DNA of 64,000 nt from Trichomonas tenax (Eukaryota; Parabasalia; Trichomonadida; Trichomonadidae). Shown in pieces: positions 20,985 through 31,567 of the stretch (its first letter is position 1; each line of letters opens with the position of its first letter). A program made the position numbers and the translations under genes. The stretch spans positions 27,430 through 91,429 of the forward strand of contig JALKBU010000079.1 in assembly GCA_023091735.1 (NCBI GenBank), given 5' to 3'. Below the pieces are notes generated by a model. It had not been told where the DNA came from and searched no databases. It was given only the letters and a program-made list of their open reading frames with translations.

Positions 20985-21764
20985 TCAATTAAATATTTTA
21001 TAATGCATGACAGTAGAACTAATTTCAATGATTGTTATTGATCCTGATCCAAATCCTGTGTGATTTGAAAATCGTGTTTCCGCTTTAAACATTTTATAAT
21101 TTATAACACCATCATTTCCGCCAGAACCACCTCCAAACTTACCACCATCACCTCTTCCACATCCAATTCCACCTTCTATTCCTTTGGATCCACAATAACC
21201 GTATTGATCAACACTACTGCAACCATTCTGAGTTCCCATTGATGCAAATTCTGTGACATCACGTCCTCCATTTTCTTCACCTCCGTTTCCACCTGAAAAT
21301 ATAGATGAATAACTTCCACCACTCCCACCTGCAATGATTATTCGAGAATCGAATCCAGTCGACCAAACACCTGATGAGAGCCTGAAGTCTGATGCTCCGT
21401 CACCACAGCCATCCTCAATTTTCATACTTCCTTTCCCTCCATTGTAAGTATTTCCAAAGTATTCGGTTGTTTTGGCAGTGCCGCCGAGATGCAAATAAAT
21501 ATCTCGTGTTTTCTTGGTGATATAGATACCACTCGAATAATTGCCAAAGCCGCCGGGCAGTGATGTGTTGCATCCTTGTGCGCCATAGACTTCAAGAAAA
21601 TATATTCCTGGCTGAAAAACAATATGGAAAGGAAAGCAATCAATAGGAGAAACACATGGATACTCAAAACTCAATTTCATCTCACTTACATTATTCGAAA
21701 CACTAATGCTATTGCTTGTATTGACTTTAATCTATCCAGCATAAAAAGAATTCAAATTATTCAT
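20985..21764 (-). pseudogene. Glycine-rich (PF12810-type) surface-like protein with a premature stop
   Basis: From an ATG at 21764 the frame reads MNNLNSFYAG and then meets TAG at 21732-21734. It continues without further stops to 20985. The intact paralogue at 42 kb has CAA (Gln) at the same place, so the TAG is probably a nonsense mutation. A shorter 231-residue product could start at the internal ATG at 21680. The body carries FEYPCVSPIDCFPF, FQPGIYFLEVYGAQG and many Gly-Gly motifs, plus NHTGFGSGSITIIEI near the end. The family is expanded in trichomonads and its function is unknown. No signal peptide is visible. Confidence 0.75.
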
Positions 21765-21959
21765 TACAATTATGCATACGCATAAAAAGTAAATCATAGT
21801 TATGCAGAGTCATATCAAGTTATATTTTATTTCACTGCATTTTTGTTGGTGACTTCAGTCGAAAGATGGAAATGCGACGGAATTAATTATGTCACTTTTA
21901 GTAAATTTACTTTTATGAAAAATTCACCTTACTTAGTCAGTTTTCAATAGTTTTGTTGA

Positions 21960-22832
21960 CTGCCCTCTAAGAAAAATGGGCATTTATCATTCCCTTGTAC
22001 ATGCAAAAGGAATTCCACTGACCTAGCAGTCCCTTACCGGTTCTTTCTTGCTCCTGGAAGTTATTTTGTTGAATTATGGGGAGCAAATGGAGCTGGGAGT
22101 TCAGCAATGAGCGGTGGCCGTGGAGGCTACGTCCAATTATTCCTCGATATTTCGACAACAACAGAATATTATATTACGGTTGGTGGATCTTCGATATCAT
22201 CCAACATTACAAAAACCATTGGTGGATGTAATGGAGGAGGTAACTCATACCCTGGAACACTAAGATATGATTATAATCTTCCCGGAGGCGGTGGCGGTGG
22301 ATCAACATCAATTTCATTAGGATTAGCAATTGAAACTCGAATTGCTGTTGCTGCTGGCGGGGGTGGCGTTGGTCATGGTAGCTCTGGAGGCAGTGCAGGA
22401 GGTCTTATTGCACCCGATGTAGCTTCCTGGGATCCAAACATAATTGCTCGAGGTGGAAATCAAACCTCGGGTGGTGATGGTGGAATTTATGAAAATTTTA
22501 TTGGCGGAGCGGGAACTCTGCTGTATGGAGGCACCGGTGTTGGAATTGATTTCTCTGCAGGTGGCGGGGGTGGTGGACTATATGGAGGCGGAGCGAACTA
22601 TGAAGGAGGAGCTGCTGGTGGATCATCTACCATTGTTTATCCCTATAAAGGTCGAATTTTCAGTGGCTCTGATAACTATCGCTCACCCCCCATAAATAGT
22701 CAACATTATTTACCAGGTGATGGCTTTGCACTCATCACTGTTATGGACATAACATGCCCTTTAGCGTATAGTAATTTTAATCTAGGAATTTTGCTCGTTT
22801 TTGTGCTAACAATTTTTGATTCATCACAATGA
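21960..22832 (+). pseudogene. Glycine-rich (PF12810-type) protein lacking its start
   Basis: The homologous frame opens right after a stop at 21957-21959 and begins GHLSFPCTCKRNS..., matching the FExPCxSPxDC start of the paralogues. It has no ATG until 22107, which is inside the conserved core (after YFVELWGANGAGSSA). The body is Gly-rich (GGGGGGSTS, AGGGGGGLYGGG) and ends in a hydrophobic tail (FNLGILLVFVLTIF) that could anchor it in the membrane. It is either 5'-truncated or mutated at the start. Its start codon must be absent or unusual for a full-length product. Confidence 0.65.
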
Positions 22833-23604
22833 TATTATATCGATTAATATCATTTGATTAAGATTTTGTGAAAATTTGTTATTTTATGAGTAAAATTGAT
22901 GCTTATGTAGTACGCAAGCTTGCCTTATATATAATTATTATTTTTATGATATGATTCAAGATTTTAATATAGATAAATATATCATATAAATACATACAGT
23001 AAATAGAAATATGGGCAAACACAGTATTTATAAATGAAGTATATCGAAATATTGAATCTGATTAGATAAAAATTAGATTCAGCTTATTAAAATGATGATT
23101 TAAACTCTCTAGGATGTGTAATTACTAAAAATCTTTATTCTAACAAATGATCAGCAGATCTAAAATTAATGTAAGTTATTCATGAACATCACTGGATTTC
23201 TAAGCATCAAAACGTTACAAAAATACATTACTAATAAATATCTTGAACCAACAAGCTTTATTTCGAACCAAAAATTGAATTGGCGTGAAATATGGAGCTT
23301 TGGTAATTTCTTTGGTTCAACAACATTAAAGGGATCTTTCTCAGTTGGAGTTCAAAATAAATCATGGAGGATCGCGTAAAAAAATGAGAAAATCAAAAAT
23401 CGAATAACACGAAAAAATCGAAATTTATGATGTAAATCGCTCAGGAAATGCCTACATAGTGTCGCTGCATGAGAAAGGAGGATCAATGCTAGGCCATTTA
23501 CGTAAGGAACAATAACTTTTTCAATACTCAAAGCAAAAATTCTGAAATACCCAAAATTGTTAGCGGCGACCAAACAGCATTATCGAAGGGGACCAATTAG
23601 TGTA

Positions 23605-23634
23605 GTGAACGGAAATGAGGAGCTCAAAAGTGAC
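23605..23634 (+). repeat. Left copy of a 30-base inverted repeat
   Basis: It starts GTGAACGGAAAT, contains GAGCTCAAAA and ends GTGAC. A near-identical copy lies inverted at 24738-24767. Upstream elements follow directly, and GACCAATTAG precedes it at 23590-23600 and recurs at 24777. Confidence 0.65.
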
Positions 23635-24737
23635 AAATTTACATGGCAGATTTACCATTATTGACATGTAAATTATATAGCAATAAAACAGGGGCGAGGT
23701 TTCAATTTTTACCAGATATCAAAATTAAAATATTTTATGCTGCAGCGAACGGAAATGATCCCCTAAATATAAAAATAGCTGCATTTTCAAGAAAAATTTA
23801 ATTTCAAATTTTCATTATGAAGATATTTGCATTCAAACTTTAAATACAGATTTCAATTGATCTTTATCTGTATAATGCTAAACTTACATAGTTATAACTC
23901 ATCTTAAATGCTTTTTTACAATTAAATCAATATATTTTGCGCTCGGACAAACTATGACCGAAATAACTTTTATATGCAATGCAAAAAAGATAAATATGCA
24001 AATACACAGATAAATCACAATCATATATATATTATATATCAAAGATATGAAATATAAATTAATAGGTGATCCTAGAAACATGCATCTTTGAACGCATCAA
24101 CGCTGTCAATTTTCGATATTTGAGCTTTAATATCTCCACAACTAAAGTGTGCATAATAAAAATACGCATACATAGCATTATATTATAGTAAGTTGTAATG
24201 CATAATATGCATATTGGCAAAATCAGTGACAAGTTTAATAACAAATTTCATTTATCTTATAAAAATACAGAATAACCATCATAATATTTATCTAAAGGTA
24301 ACACATATATGTGTAGATACCATAAAAGTCTTCGCAGATAACATTTTGAATTAATTTCTCTCATTGTGTCATATGCATGTGAATCTATTATACCCTATGT
24401 CTATCCAATGAATACAAATATATTGTGGTGAAACGCCCTTGTTAATGATGGCATCGTTCTTCACTTTTAAGTAGAAAACATTCCGATTTTTCGATACTAC
24501 ACAACTATTAAGGTGCAATTCAATGCATGCAAGCAGTTAAAGACAGCTTTCATACCTTATTGAATCTTCAATAAGTAATTATAAACCAAACAATCCAATT
24601 GAACCTTAAATTTCTTCTAGATTCACATTCTTGTAGCAACAAATCGAGATTAAGCGACTTCTTGCTTTTAGGTGCAGCCCCCTTTTTATGATCGAAATTT
24701 TACGTGTCGAAAAATTACAAATATGCCATGTAAGCAT

Positions 24738-24767
24738 GTCACTTTTTGAGCTCTTATTTCCGTTCAC
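24738..24767 (-). repeat. Right copy of a 30-base inverted repeat
   Basis: The reverse complement starts GTGAACGGAAAT and contains GAGCTCAAAAA then GTGAC, differing from the left copy by a few bases. As with the left copy, TTACATGGCA-type elements follow it in its own orientation. Confidence 0.65.
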
Positions 24768-25399
24768 AACAGAAGGAGACCAATTAGGCAAGGAATCGCA
24801 GATTTTATAATTTTATAGTTTTTTATTTCTCATATGCTCACACATAATAGCAGTTGCACCAATTAATCTTAAATTTGAGTTCAAAGTTGGCTTTTAGCCA
24901 TAGAATTGATAATCAAAATTTGGTAATTGCTAGTAAACTCACTCTGATCGATTAGAATCGGCATTATGTGTATATCTGACTACGGATCCATCATTAACTC
25001 ATATCGGGAGGATGAGTTATGAAAAAAAATAATAACGAATTCGTTTTTCCTGACCTTCTCTTTTTAAGATAAATTAAATGTGTTTTAAGTTGTTCTTCTG
25101 TATTCACACCTAATTCTGTTTTTGCGATCCGCTCTTTTCAATTTAAATCCAGTGTACGCCTTTCGATCGTAATGCCTATATATTTCTCTACCGCGGAGTT
25201 TTGAATATTTTCATTATGAATATTAAGTTTAAAAGTCAAAAATCCTGCATGGAATGGTATGTAGATTAATATTGCGGTTAAATTCAAAAATAAATGTGAA
25301 AGTTCGCAAACTTTTCAAAGAGATAAAGGATTTTTTTGAGAGGGCAAATGAAAATAGGAATTTGTAGAAACATGTTTATTTATTTAATTAACAGGAGAA

Positions 25400-25699
25400 T
25401 CAATTAGATGATGAAGAATCATCTTCTAAAACCACATATTTCAAATATTTGCTAATTTCTGCCCAATTATCTTGGTACCATTTAAGTATTACACTCTTTC
25501 TTCTGCGTGCATCTCTGTCTAGTTTAACTTGTGCGTATGGTTTTATTGCTTCGGCTATGGAAACTAACTCATCTTGCGTGATCTTTGCGCCAAAATGCTG
25601 GCAAAGGCCGGTCCAGGCATCACTGCCCTGAGCATTGAAGCCACTGACTCTCTGTTGAACACGTGCGATTTCGTTGTCACGCTCACGCTTACGGTGCAT
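25400..25699 (-). CDS. Small charged protein, function unknown
   Basis: The 99-residue protein starts at ATG 25699 and is rich in Arg, Glu and Asp. It begins MHRKRERDNEIARVQQRV and ends in an acidic serine tail (EDDSSSSN). The C-terminal half (DRDARRRKSVILKWYQDNW) looks helical and basic with aromatic residues, and might bind nucleic acid or a partner. No family was recognised. Composition is protein-like and GC content is above the surrounding DNA, which supports a real gene. It is isolated in a gene-poor stretch; a degraded fragment of a larger gene is possible. Confidence 0.55.
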   Translation of the reverse strand: MHRKRERDNEIARVQQRVSGFNAQGSDAWTGLCQHFGAKITQDELVSIAEAIKPYAQVKLDRDARRRKSVILKWYQDNWAEISKYLKYVVLEDDSSSSN

Positions 25700-26397
25700 G
25701 AATTTATAATTTATGAAAAGTGACTATGAAAAGTATTTTCAAGATATTATTTTGATATTCGTACGTTTTGTTCATAACTGTTGCACTGCTGGTAACGAAG
25801 TGATAGCATTATGGAGTTTAATTCAATAGTATTACCATTTTTTTGTGAGATTTGACATTACACGATGATAAAGTGTGGATAAATCCAGGATTCTTGTATA
25901 TTCTTCATATATTCGATCTACTTGATGATACTATTCATATTCCATCGCCTAGTTTTTATCTTTGGTAAAATTTTCCAAAATATCAAAATACTTTTTAGCG
26001 TAATATATAGGTTCAATTCATTCGAGTTGTTTCTGCTGGTGATGTACATAGTGAATTTAATGTTTATAATCTTATATATTTGTATGACCCAACTGATATT
26101 CGTCAATTGTTATCGATGTTGTAAAAAAAAACAGCTGAAATGGTTATAAATCTCCTATTTAATCGATCACTGTACTACATTTTGTTGTTATTGCATTCCA
26201 TAAATAAGAAAACTTGATCGAAGTGTATGAAATATTGATATTTCCAGTGATAGGAATAAAATCCATTTACAGTTGCAGAATAGTAGTTTATTTATTGCTT
26301 TAGATGCCTAATAACGATGACAGAATTGACGAATCTGAAGACGATAGATAATCAGGAACGACCTATAGGTTTTTGATTGTTTTGATCTCAGAGAAAA
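25700..26397. other. Intergenic, no gene seen
   Basis: AT-rich interval between divergent genes. One TTTGACATTACACGATG at about 25852 is a weak upstream element for the minus-strand gene. Frames at 25918-26149 are hydrophobic but random-looking. Confidence 0.45.
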
Positions 26398-26399
26398 AT

Positions 26400-26446
26400 T
26401 ACATGGCATTTTCCAATTTACATGTCAAAAATTATTTGTTGTCACT
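26400..26446 (+). promoter_or_regulatory. Upstream elements and initiator of the NOT2-like gene
   Basis: TTACATGGCA (26399-26408) and TTTACATGTCAAAA (26417-26430) are followed by TCACT at 26442-26446, nine bases before the ATG at 26455. TCACT fits the trichomonad initiator TCA[CT][AT]. The ATG inside TTTACATGTCA (26422) is in frame with the gene but belongs to the element. Confidence 0.6.
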
Positions 26447-26454
26447 TTTCAAAA

Positions 26455-27360
26455 ATGAGTGATAGGCACGGCTCAAGGCCAATAGATTCTGTTGGCGGTC
26501 GTAATTTTTTCAGGTCGTCGGCAACACCGCAGGCAACGCGCCCAATCGAAATTACAACAAGCAAAAACTCAGCGGCAAAATTCGTTATCGAAAAACCACA
26601 AAGATCTAACATTTCTATAGGTAAAACGCCAGGACAAACGACACCGAAAATCGAACGTAATCAAACGCCAATCAAAGTCCAATCAATGGCGAAGCCTGTA
26701 ACAATAAATCAAGCTCCAGCCTCGAATCCTGTTCTTGCACCAGCTCCGGCTCAAGTAACAGTTCAGGCGCCAGCACCAATTGCTTCTCCTGCACGTCCTT
26801 CGGCTCCAAGTCAACCACAAACAACTTCTCACAGCGCCCCAATTCAAAATCCAGCTCCTGTGGTTCAAAATCAACCTCCGTCGGTCATCATTACCAACGA
26901 GTTCATTTCTCCTCAGCCACCTGCAGCTGCTGATTATTTCTCGAAGTTTTCTTTCTTATCATTTGTTCAATCTTTCGACAAGGAAAGAAATTCTTTCAAC
27001 GAAACAGATTTAGCATCATTGGGACTCAACCTTAACAAGGAAGAACCTCTTTTGCCAATGCTTCACTCTGTTCTTTCTGATGCTCCTTTATTAAACAATT
27101 CATGCTATCCAATGCCTAAGAGCTATACAGCAATCGAGCGTACAGAAGACCCAATCGAAAAAATCGGAATGTTTTCAGAACCAATTCTTTTATTCATATT
27201 TTATACACAATTGCAAACAGAAATGCAGAATGCTGCATCTAATGAACTTATGAAGCGTGGTTTTACATATGATGAAGAAAAATGCACATGGTCAAATAGT
27301 GAAGGTGCGGAGTGGGATATTAACCAGTGGAAGTTCGCTGAACAAGAAACTGACGATTAG
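26455..27360 (+). CDS. NOT2-like subunit of the CCR4-NOT complex
   Basis: The 301-residue protein has a disordered N-terminal half rich in Pro, Ala and Gln (PAPAQVTVQAPAPIASPA) and a C-terminal NOT2/3/5 domain. The domain is shown by CYPMPKSYTAIE, then FSEPILLFIFYTQLQTEMQNAASNEL, then a two-strand end with KCTW and INQWKF. NOT2 scaffolds the deadenylase complex that shortens mRNA poly(A) tails and represses translation. The start at 26455 (MSDRHGSRP) was preferred over 26422, which lies in the upstream element. NOT3/5 proteins have a longer coiled-coil N-terminus, absent here, so NOT2 is more likely. Confidence 0.8.
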   Translation: MSDRHGSRPIDSVGGRNFFRSSATPQATRPIEITTSKNSAAKFVIEKPQRSNISIGKTPGQTTPKIERNQTPIKVQSMAKPVTINQAPASNPVLAPAPAQVTVQAPAPIASPARPSAPSQPQTTSHSAPIQNPAPVVQNQPPSVIITNEFISPQPPAAADYFSKFSFLSFVQSFDKERNSFNETDLASLGLNLNKEEPLLPMLHSVLSDAPLLNNSCYPMPKSYTAIERTEDPIEKIGMFSEPILLFIFYTQLQTEMQNAASNELMKRGFTYDEEKCTWSNSEGAEWDINQWKFAEQETDD

Positions 27361-27985
27361 TTATTTACTGTTTAAACATTTCAATAGATTAATTTAATTT
27401 TCAAATTTATTTTCGCCACTATTCCGATTTCATTTCCTTTTCACTTATAATTTATCACCAGCGAAGACAAATCTTTTATCTTGAAAGCTTCTTTGCTTTA
27501 AGATCAATTTGAAGAAACAAATATCAAATTTTTATAACATGTATCAATAAGAAATCTCAAAGCTATTGATTTTGTCGATAGGAAAATGTAAATATGGAGA
27601 TCTAATTTTAGATTGATATTTCGAAGAATACCAAAACATAAATCCAATTAATGAATATATTGTTATTGTTCATAATTAATATTAGATATATTAAAAGTAT
27701 CAAGCAATGGAATGTTATTATATGATATTAAATTGAAAAATATATCAACATAAAACTAAGATTCTTTAATGGGTCATTGTCATAAACATAATGAATAGAA
27801 TCCATTTACAAAGAAAACGGTCCTTAGAACACTAGATTAGAATCAGATATTTCATCCAAAAAACAAAAATCGAAATTGACTCTTCCAAAGGCTTTCAGAA
27901 CATTTTTATTGTGTGTTGCCAGACGTCCCGTACTCTAGATCCAATTTTTTATTTCGAACACACCTGTTCAATTTGAGGAGCGGTT
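27361..27985. other. Intergenic, no gene seen
   Basis: AT-rich interval before the ribosomal gene. No palindromic upstream element is present. The last 60 bases before the eS7 ATG are less AT-rich (GCCAGACGTCCCGTACTCTAG at about 27920). Confidence 0.5.
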
Positions 27986-28510
27986 ATGGTCGGCCTTTTG
28001 ACGAAAATGGAAGCTGTCACCGCTGCCTTCAACGAAATTGCTGCTGAAAAACAGGAGCTCAAGGATCTCAAGATTGTCAACGTTAAGTCTGTTAAGGCTG
28101 AGGGCGCTGATGTTCTTGTTCTCATCGTCCCATACAAGCAGATCAAGGCTTTCCAGGCTGCCCAGGCCTCATTCATCGGAGACCTCGAGAAGAAGCTCAA
28201 CGCTCAAATCTGCATCGTCGGCCAGCACCGTGCTTTCCCGAAGACACCAGAGCATGGTCGTAGATTCAAGGCTATCCGCAACTACGGCCGCACACTCCGT
28301 GCCTGCAATGATGCCATCCTCGATGACCTTGTCTACCCAACACCAATCGTTGGCAAGCGCTTCCACTACTCTGTCGATGGAAAGCAAGTTACAAAGGTTA
28401 TCCTCGATAAGCATGATGCCGGACGTGTTGAGGAGCGCCTTAACGGTTTTGCTGCTGCTTACAACCGCCTTACAGGCGTCGTCTCCGTTTTTGAGTTAGC
28501 TCAGAACTAA
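27986..28510 (+). CDS. RPS7: 40S ribosomal protein eS7
   Basis: The 174-residue protein belongs to the small ribosomal subunit. It shows the eS7 pattern: IKAFQAAQASFIGDLEKKL, then FPKTPEHGRRF, then LDDLVYPTPIVGKRFHYSVDG and VILDKHDAGRVEERLNGFAAAYNRLTG. Human eS7 has 194 residues, so this is slightly shorter, mostly at the N-terminus. Codon use is strongly C-ending, as in the GluRS gene, fitting high expression. The stop overlaps TAAA. The palindromic upstream element is missing, so a different promoter type probably drives it. Confidence 0.93.
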   Translation: MVGLLTKMEAVTAAFNEIAAEKQELKDLKIVNVKSVKAEGADVLVLIVPYKQIKAFQAAQASFIGDLEKKLNAQICIVGQHRAFPKTPEHGRRFKAIRNYGRTLRACNDAILDDLVYPTPIVGKRFHYSVDGKQVTKVILDKHDAGRVEERLNGFAAAYNRLTGVVSVFELAQN

Positions 28511-29930
28511 AGATTTCAACTTAATATTAAACTCTCGAAGCAGATAAAAATAAATCTTCGTATTATTTAAAACTACAAATCTTAAATTAATGACCTTTTA
28601 CAAAGAAAACCAAAATACCTTCAGATGATTTGATTCTTTGTATTTATTTTAATCTATTTCTTATCGCTTTTCACCTCTTATCGTTTTTTGTTGTGTTTAC
28701 TGAGTTCTTGTGACATATTTTCATATTTTAAAAAGAAGTAGGTCCACTCTAACTAAGGCCTCTTACCATAAACGAGAATAGAGGTATTGCTGCATTCATG
28801 GCCTAGATGTTGGTTGTTGCATTGATTATAACATATGTCCTTTCTTTTTCGAAATAAAAATAATATCTTCGCAATTAGTGTGATAAGACGTAATTTGTTA
28901 ACTCCCACAAAGCATATAGGCTACATGCAGGCATTTTATTCCTATAACTACTCATAAACTCCTAAAATTGATCAAAATACGATTTCGATTTCGCTATTTT
29001 AATAAGTATTTACCAAATTTCTATTTATTTATGTTATTAAGATGCAAATTCTAATATAGTACTTACATTGTTTAAGAAATTTTGTATTTATGTGAAAGTT
29101 TAAATATTTAGTCAAATAAAGCTAGTTAAGTAGTAAAAGTTGTATAAAACAATATTAAAGTAGCTGTAATAAGTATTTTCATCTATTAAACGCAACAAAT
29201 CGACGTTTTTAATTGAGAAATTTGCATATTCACGTAGGATGATTTATTTTTGCTTTGTTAGTAGTTACATCTCATCTATAGGGCCTCTATAATGAGACTC
29301 TCGAACCTTGCTAGAAAATTTGAAGTTTCGCGCTCTGTGGGAACTAAACTTTCTTGGAAAAACCGACAATAACCTTAAACGGCATGTGATAACACTGGGA
29401 TTAAACATGTTTTTTCTAGAGGGTAGTTAATGTTAAATCTTCCCAATTATTTAAGATTTCCTGGAACTTGATAGCTAAGGCTGCTAAGACAAAGCTTCAT
29501 TTAAAAAACCAAAAAAGGAGTTTTTATACATTGTTTCTCTTCAGAATTATTTTGGTCTTTTCAGTAAAATTTGAACTTAGCATAATATATGCAGTAGAAA
29601 AAGTCCGATCATTTTTATGTCACATTTATAATTATTCTGAACTTTACAGTAAGGTTATAATTTTTAATAATATATTTGGCATCTACACCATATGCTGATT
29701 CTAAATTTCTATTTTATTTTATGCTAATAGGCACTTTTTCAGAGTGGGATTACTTCTTTTTAAAAGTTGGGACATGTTTAGAACCTTATTATTTTGTCAC
29801 TCCCTTCTTTACGATTTTTTACGTGTCAAAAATGTTAAATGATAATGTTAAGTCAATAGCAATAATATGCATAGTCTCAATTTCAATTTTTACAATATAA
29901 TTATTGTTCACTATTTATAATTTAATTCAA
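28511..29930. other. Intergenic, no gene seen
   Basis: Long AT-rich stretch after eS7. Frames at 29468-29900 are Phe/Ile-rich and lack a start context; they look random. A TTCGAACC-like string near 29302 is not part of a tRNA fold. Confidence 0.45.
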
Positions 29931-29957
29931 TTTGATATTTTTCACTTATATTAGTTT

Positions 29958-30243
29958 TTATTATCATTTGTCATCTCATGCATTAGTACATTTGTTATAA
30001 AGAAAGAACGCAATCATAGGGAATCCAACATAATTCGTTTCTCATATATCGACAACTCTTTTCATAGTTTCCTGAGTACTTATTGCTCTCAAGTGATGAA
30101 TAGACTGATGGAAGTCGATCCAGTTAAATGCTCCCATTCTCCAGATGATGTACTTAAACACTTATTGAGACATCATTCGATATACAATGTATCGGCAAAC
30201 TATCTTATGCGTAAACCAAAATTCTTGTTTATTCAATTTTGAA
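29958..30243 (+). pseudogene. Coding-like fragment next to the recombinase element
   Basis: A frame free of stops from about 29958 to TGA at 30243 has protein-like composition from about 30000 on (KKERNHRESNIIRF, LMEVDPVKCSHSPDDVLKHL). The first ATG is at 30098. The frame runs into the left inverted repeat of the recombinase element and stops there. It resembles a gene end interrupted by insertion. The family is not recognised. Confidence 0.4.
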
Positions 30244-30329
30244 TTGAAACGGCTACCTTTTTAGATGTATTTTTCGACAACCTTTTCTCACAAAATTCAA
30301 TAGGATTTTTTTTTAAAAAAAAGCAAGGT

Positions 30330-30855
30330 TTATATTATCGGTGTGATCTTTTGAGCTGCTTCTTGCATATTTACACCCGTGAAGCGAGTATATACACTCG
30401 ATTTCCAACGACCCATAGATTTAATGGTATGAGCGGCCCCTTTTCTGAAACTATGTGTCAAATATGCAGAATCTTTGAACAAGGTATTAAAAGCAGATTT
30501 AATCCTTGATCGATATGTTGTTATTGCTTTTGGAAAAATTTTGGATGTTTTGCAAACATTTGGAAGAGATTTCAAATATTGAAGTCTGCGATCAAGCCAA
30601 AGATAGGGTGAATAGTTAGTATTAGATCTTTCGATTAATACAGGAATGCCTTTGGAAGTCTGATCTGTTTTTAGATCTTTTAACAAATAAGGTTAAAATT
30701 CTTTCAGTAGTAGAAATATCATCGAGAGTCAAACCTACGGCTTCTGATATCCTTAGAAAGCCATAGTATAAAACAGACATCAATGACATCGTTTCAACAT
30801 CACTTTGGAAAAGATCATTAAAGTCTATAAAAAAATTTGAAAAAAATGAATAGCT
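30330..30855 (-). pseudogene. Tyrosine recombinase, N-terminally truncated and frameshifted
   Basis: The conserved catalytic residues of phage-integrase-type recombinases can be read in order across two frames. LYYGFLRISEAVGLTLDDI carries the first Arg, KRSK then TDQTSKG the Lys, THSFRKGAA the HxxR box, and MGRWKSSVYTRF the Trp and the nucleophilic Tyr. The frame changes at the T5 run 30668-30672. About ten residues appear missing between HSFRKGAA and GRW. The N-terminal DNA-binding half is absent; a stop and AT-rich DNA occur instead. KTDQ and SFRKGAA recall the Crypton/DIRS/Ngaro recombinases of eukaryotic transposons. It is almost certainly inactive. Confidence 0.8.
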
Positions 30856-30961
30856 TGAAAATTAAAATAAAAAATGGTTACTAAAATACTATGTAAATAT
30901 AGGTCAATATCACATATATGATTTAAAATTCATTTAAAAATGTATATTCTTTTCATTTTAT

Positions 30962-31005
30962 AAATTTCTCAGCTGTTTTTGCAATTGAGCGAAGCTGAGA
31001 AATTT
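30962..31005. repeat. 13-bp hairpin beside the right inverted repeat
   Basis: AAATTTCTCAGCT (30962-30974) and AGCTGAGAAATTT (30993-31005) form a perfect stem with an 18-base loop. It lies directly inside the right terminus of the recombinase element and could be a recombinase-binding site. Confidence 0.7.
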
Positions 31006-31297
31006 CCTTTTGAATTTTGTGAGAAAAAGTTTTACGAAAAATAAATCTAAAGGTAGCTTTTTTCATAATTGAATTACAAGAATTGCATTATTCCCCAAAA
31101 GAAAATTCAAAGTTTTGCTCTAATATGCCACAAAACAAAGGCCACAAATCCAGAATAAGATCATCATTATACACAGATATTATGAAAATCACTTCATCTG
31201 TTTAAAATATAATTTCAAAAAGCAAACATCTGAAGATAGTTCGAAACAGAATCAAGTTCGTGAAGCTTATACATAGTTTTCCCCACATGTAACCTGA

Positions 31298-31567
31298 ATT
31301 TACAAAAGATTAAGTTCTATTTTGCTTCAAATATGCATTACACCTCCTCCTCCCGAAGCCACTTCTAAAGGAAATCGTATTCAGCTATATTTAACCTCCA
31401 TATACCTCAATGGACATAAAAATACTAGGTCCGAAAGAAAATCACTACATCAAGGCTGAATACCCAATGAAATCGTACAATTCACAACAGAAGACTGTGA
31501 TGAAGCTTTATCTGACTTATTACACAACAATTTTGTAATCGAGATATTATTAGTTTTTGATTCGTAA
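31298..31567 (+). pseudogene. Coding-like fragment right of the recombinase element
   Basis: A frame with one internal TGA (31457-31459) runs from 31298 to TAA at 31565-31567. Its composition is protein-like (TPPPPEATSKGNRIQLYL, HKNTRSERKSLHQG, then IPNEIVQFTTEDCDEALSDL). There is no ATG at its start. It may be part of the same decayed gene or host sequence that the element entered, or a decayed part of a larger element. The family is not recognised. Confidence 0.4.

Larger units (their letters stand above)
22833..25399. other. Gene-poor 2.6-kb stretch with orphan upstream elements
   Basis: No convincing gene was seen on either strand; short frames here are random in composition. Two promoter-like modules occur without a gene. 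One is at 23605-23680 (GTGACAAATTTACATGGCA, then TTGACATGTAAATT). The other, inverted, is at 24700-24767 (TTTACGTGTCGAAA, GCCATGTAAGCATGTCACT). Confidence 0.5.
30220..31084. mobile_element. 865-bp element with inverted termini and a tyrosine-recombinase remnant
   Basis: The left end (30220-30305) and right end (31005-31084) are inverted copies of each other. Both contain AATTCTTG, then TTCAATT, GCTACCTTT, TATTTTTCG and TTCTCACAAAATTCAA in the same order, with a few small gaps. Between them lies a degraded tyrosine recombinase on the minus strand, whose stop is 24 bases inside the left repeat. A 13-base hairpin sits beside the right repeat. The layout is that of an internally deleted DNA transposon. 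No target-site duplication was confirmed. Confidence 0.7.

Noticed and set aside
26422..26454. Longer start for the NOT2-like protein at ATG 26422
   Set aside because: That ATG is part of the TTTACATGTCA upstream element, and an initiator-like TCACT lies after it; 26455 is the likelier start.
29468..29900. Two overlapping hydrophobic reading frames
   Set aside because: Phe/Ile/Tyr-rich composition is expected from AT-rich DNA; no homology or credible start was seen.
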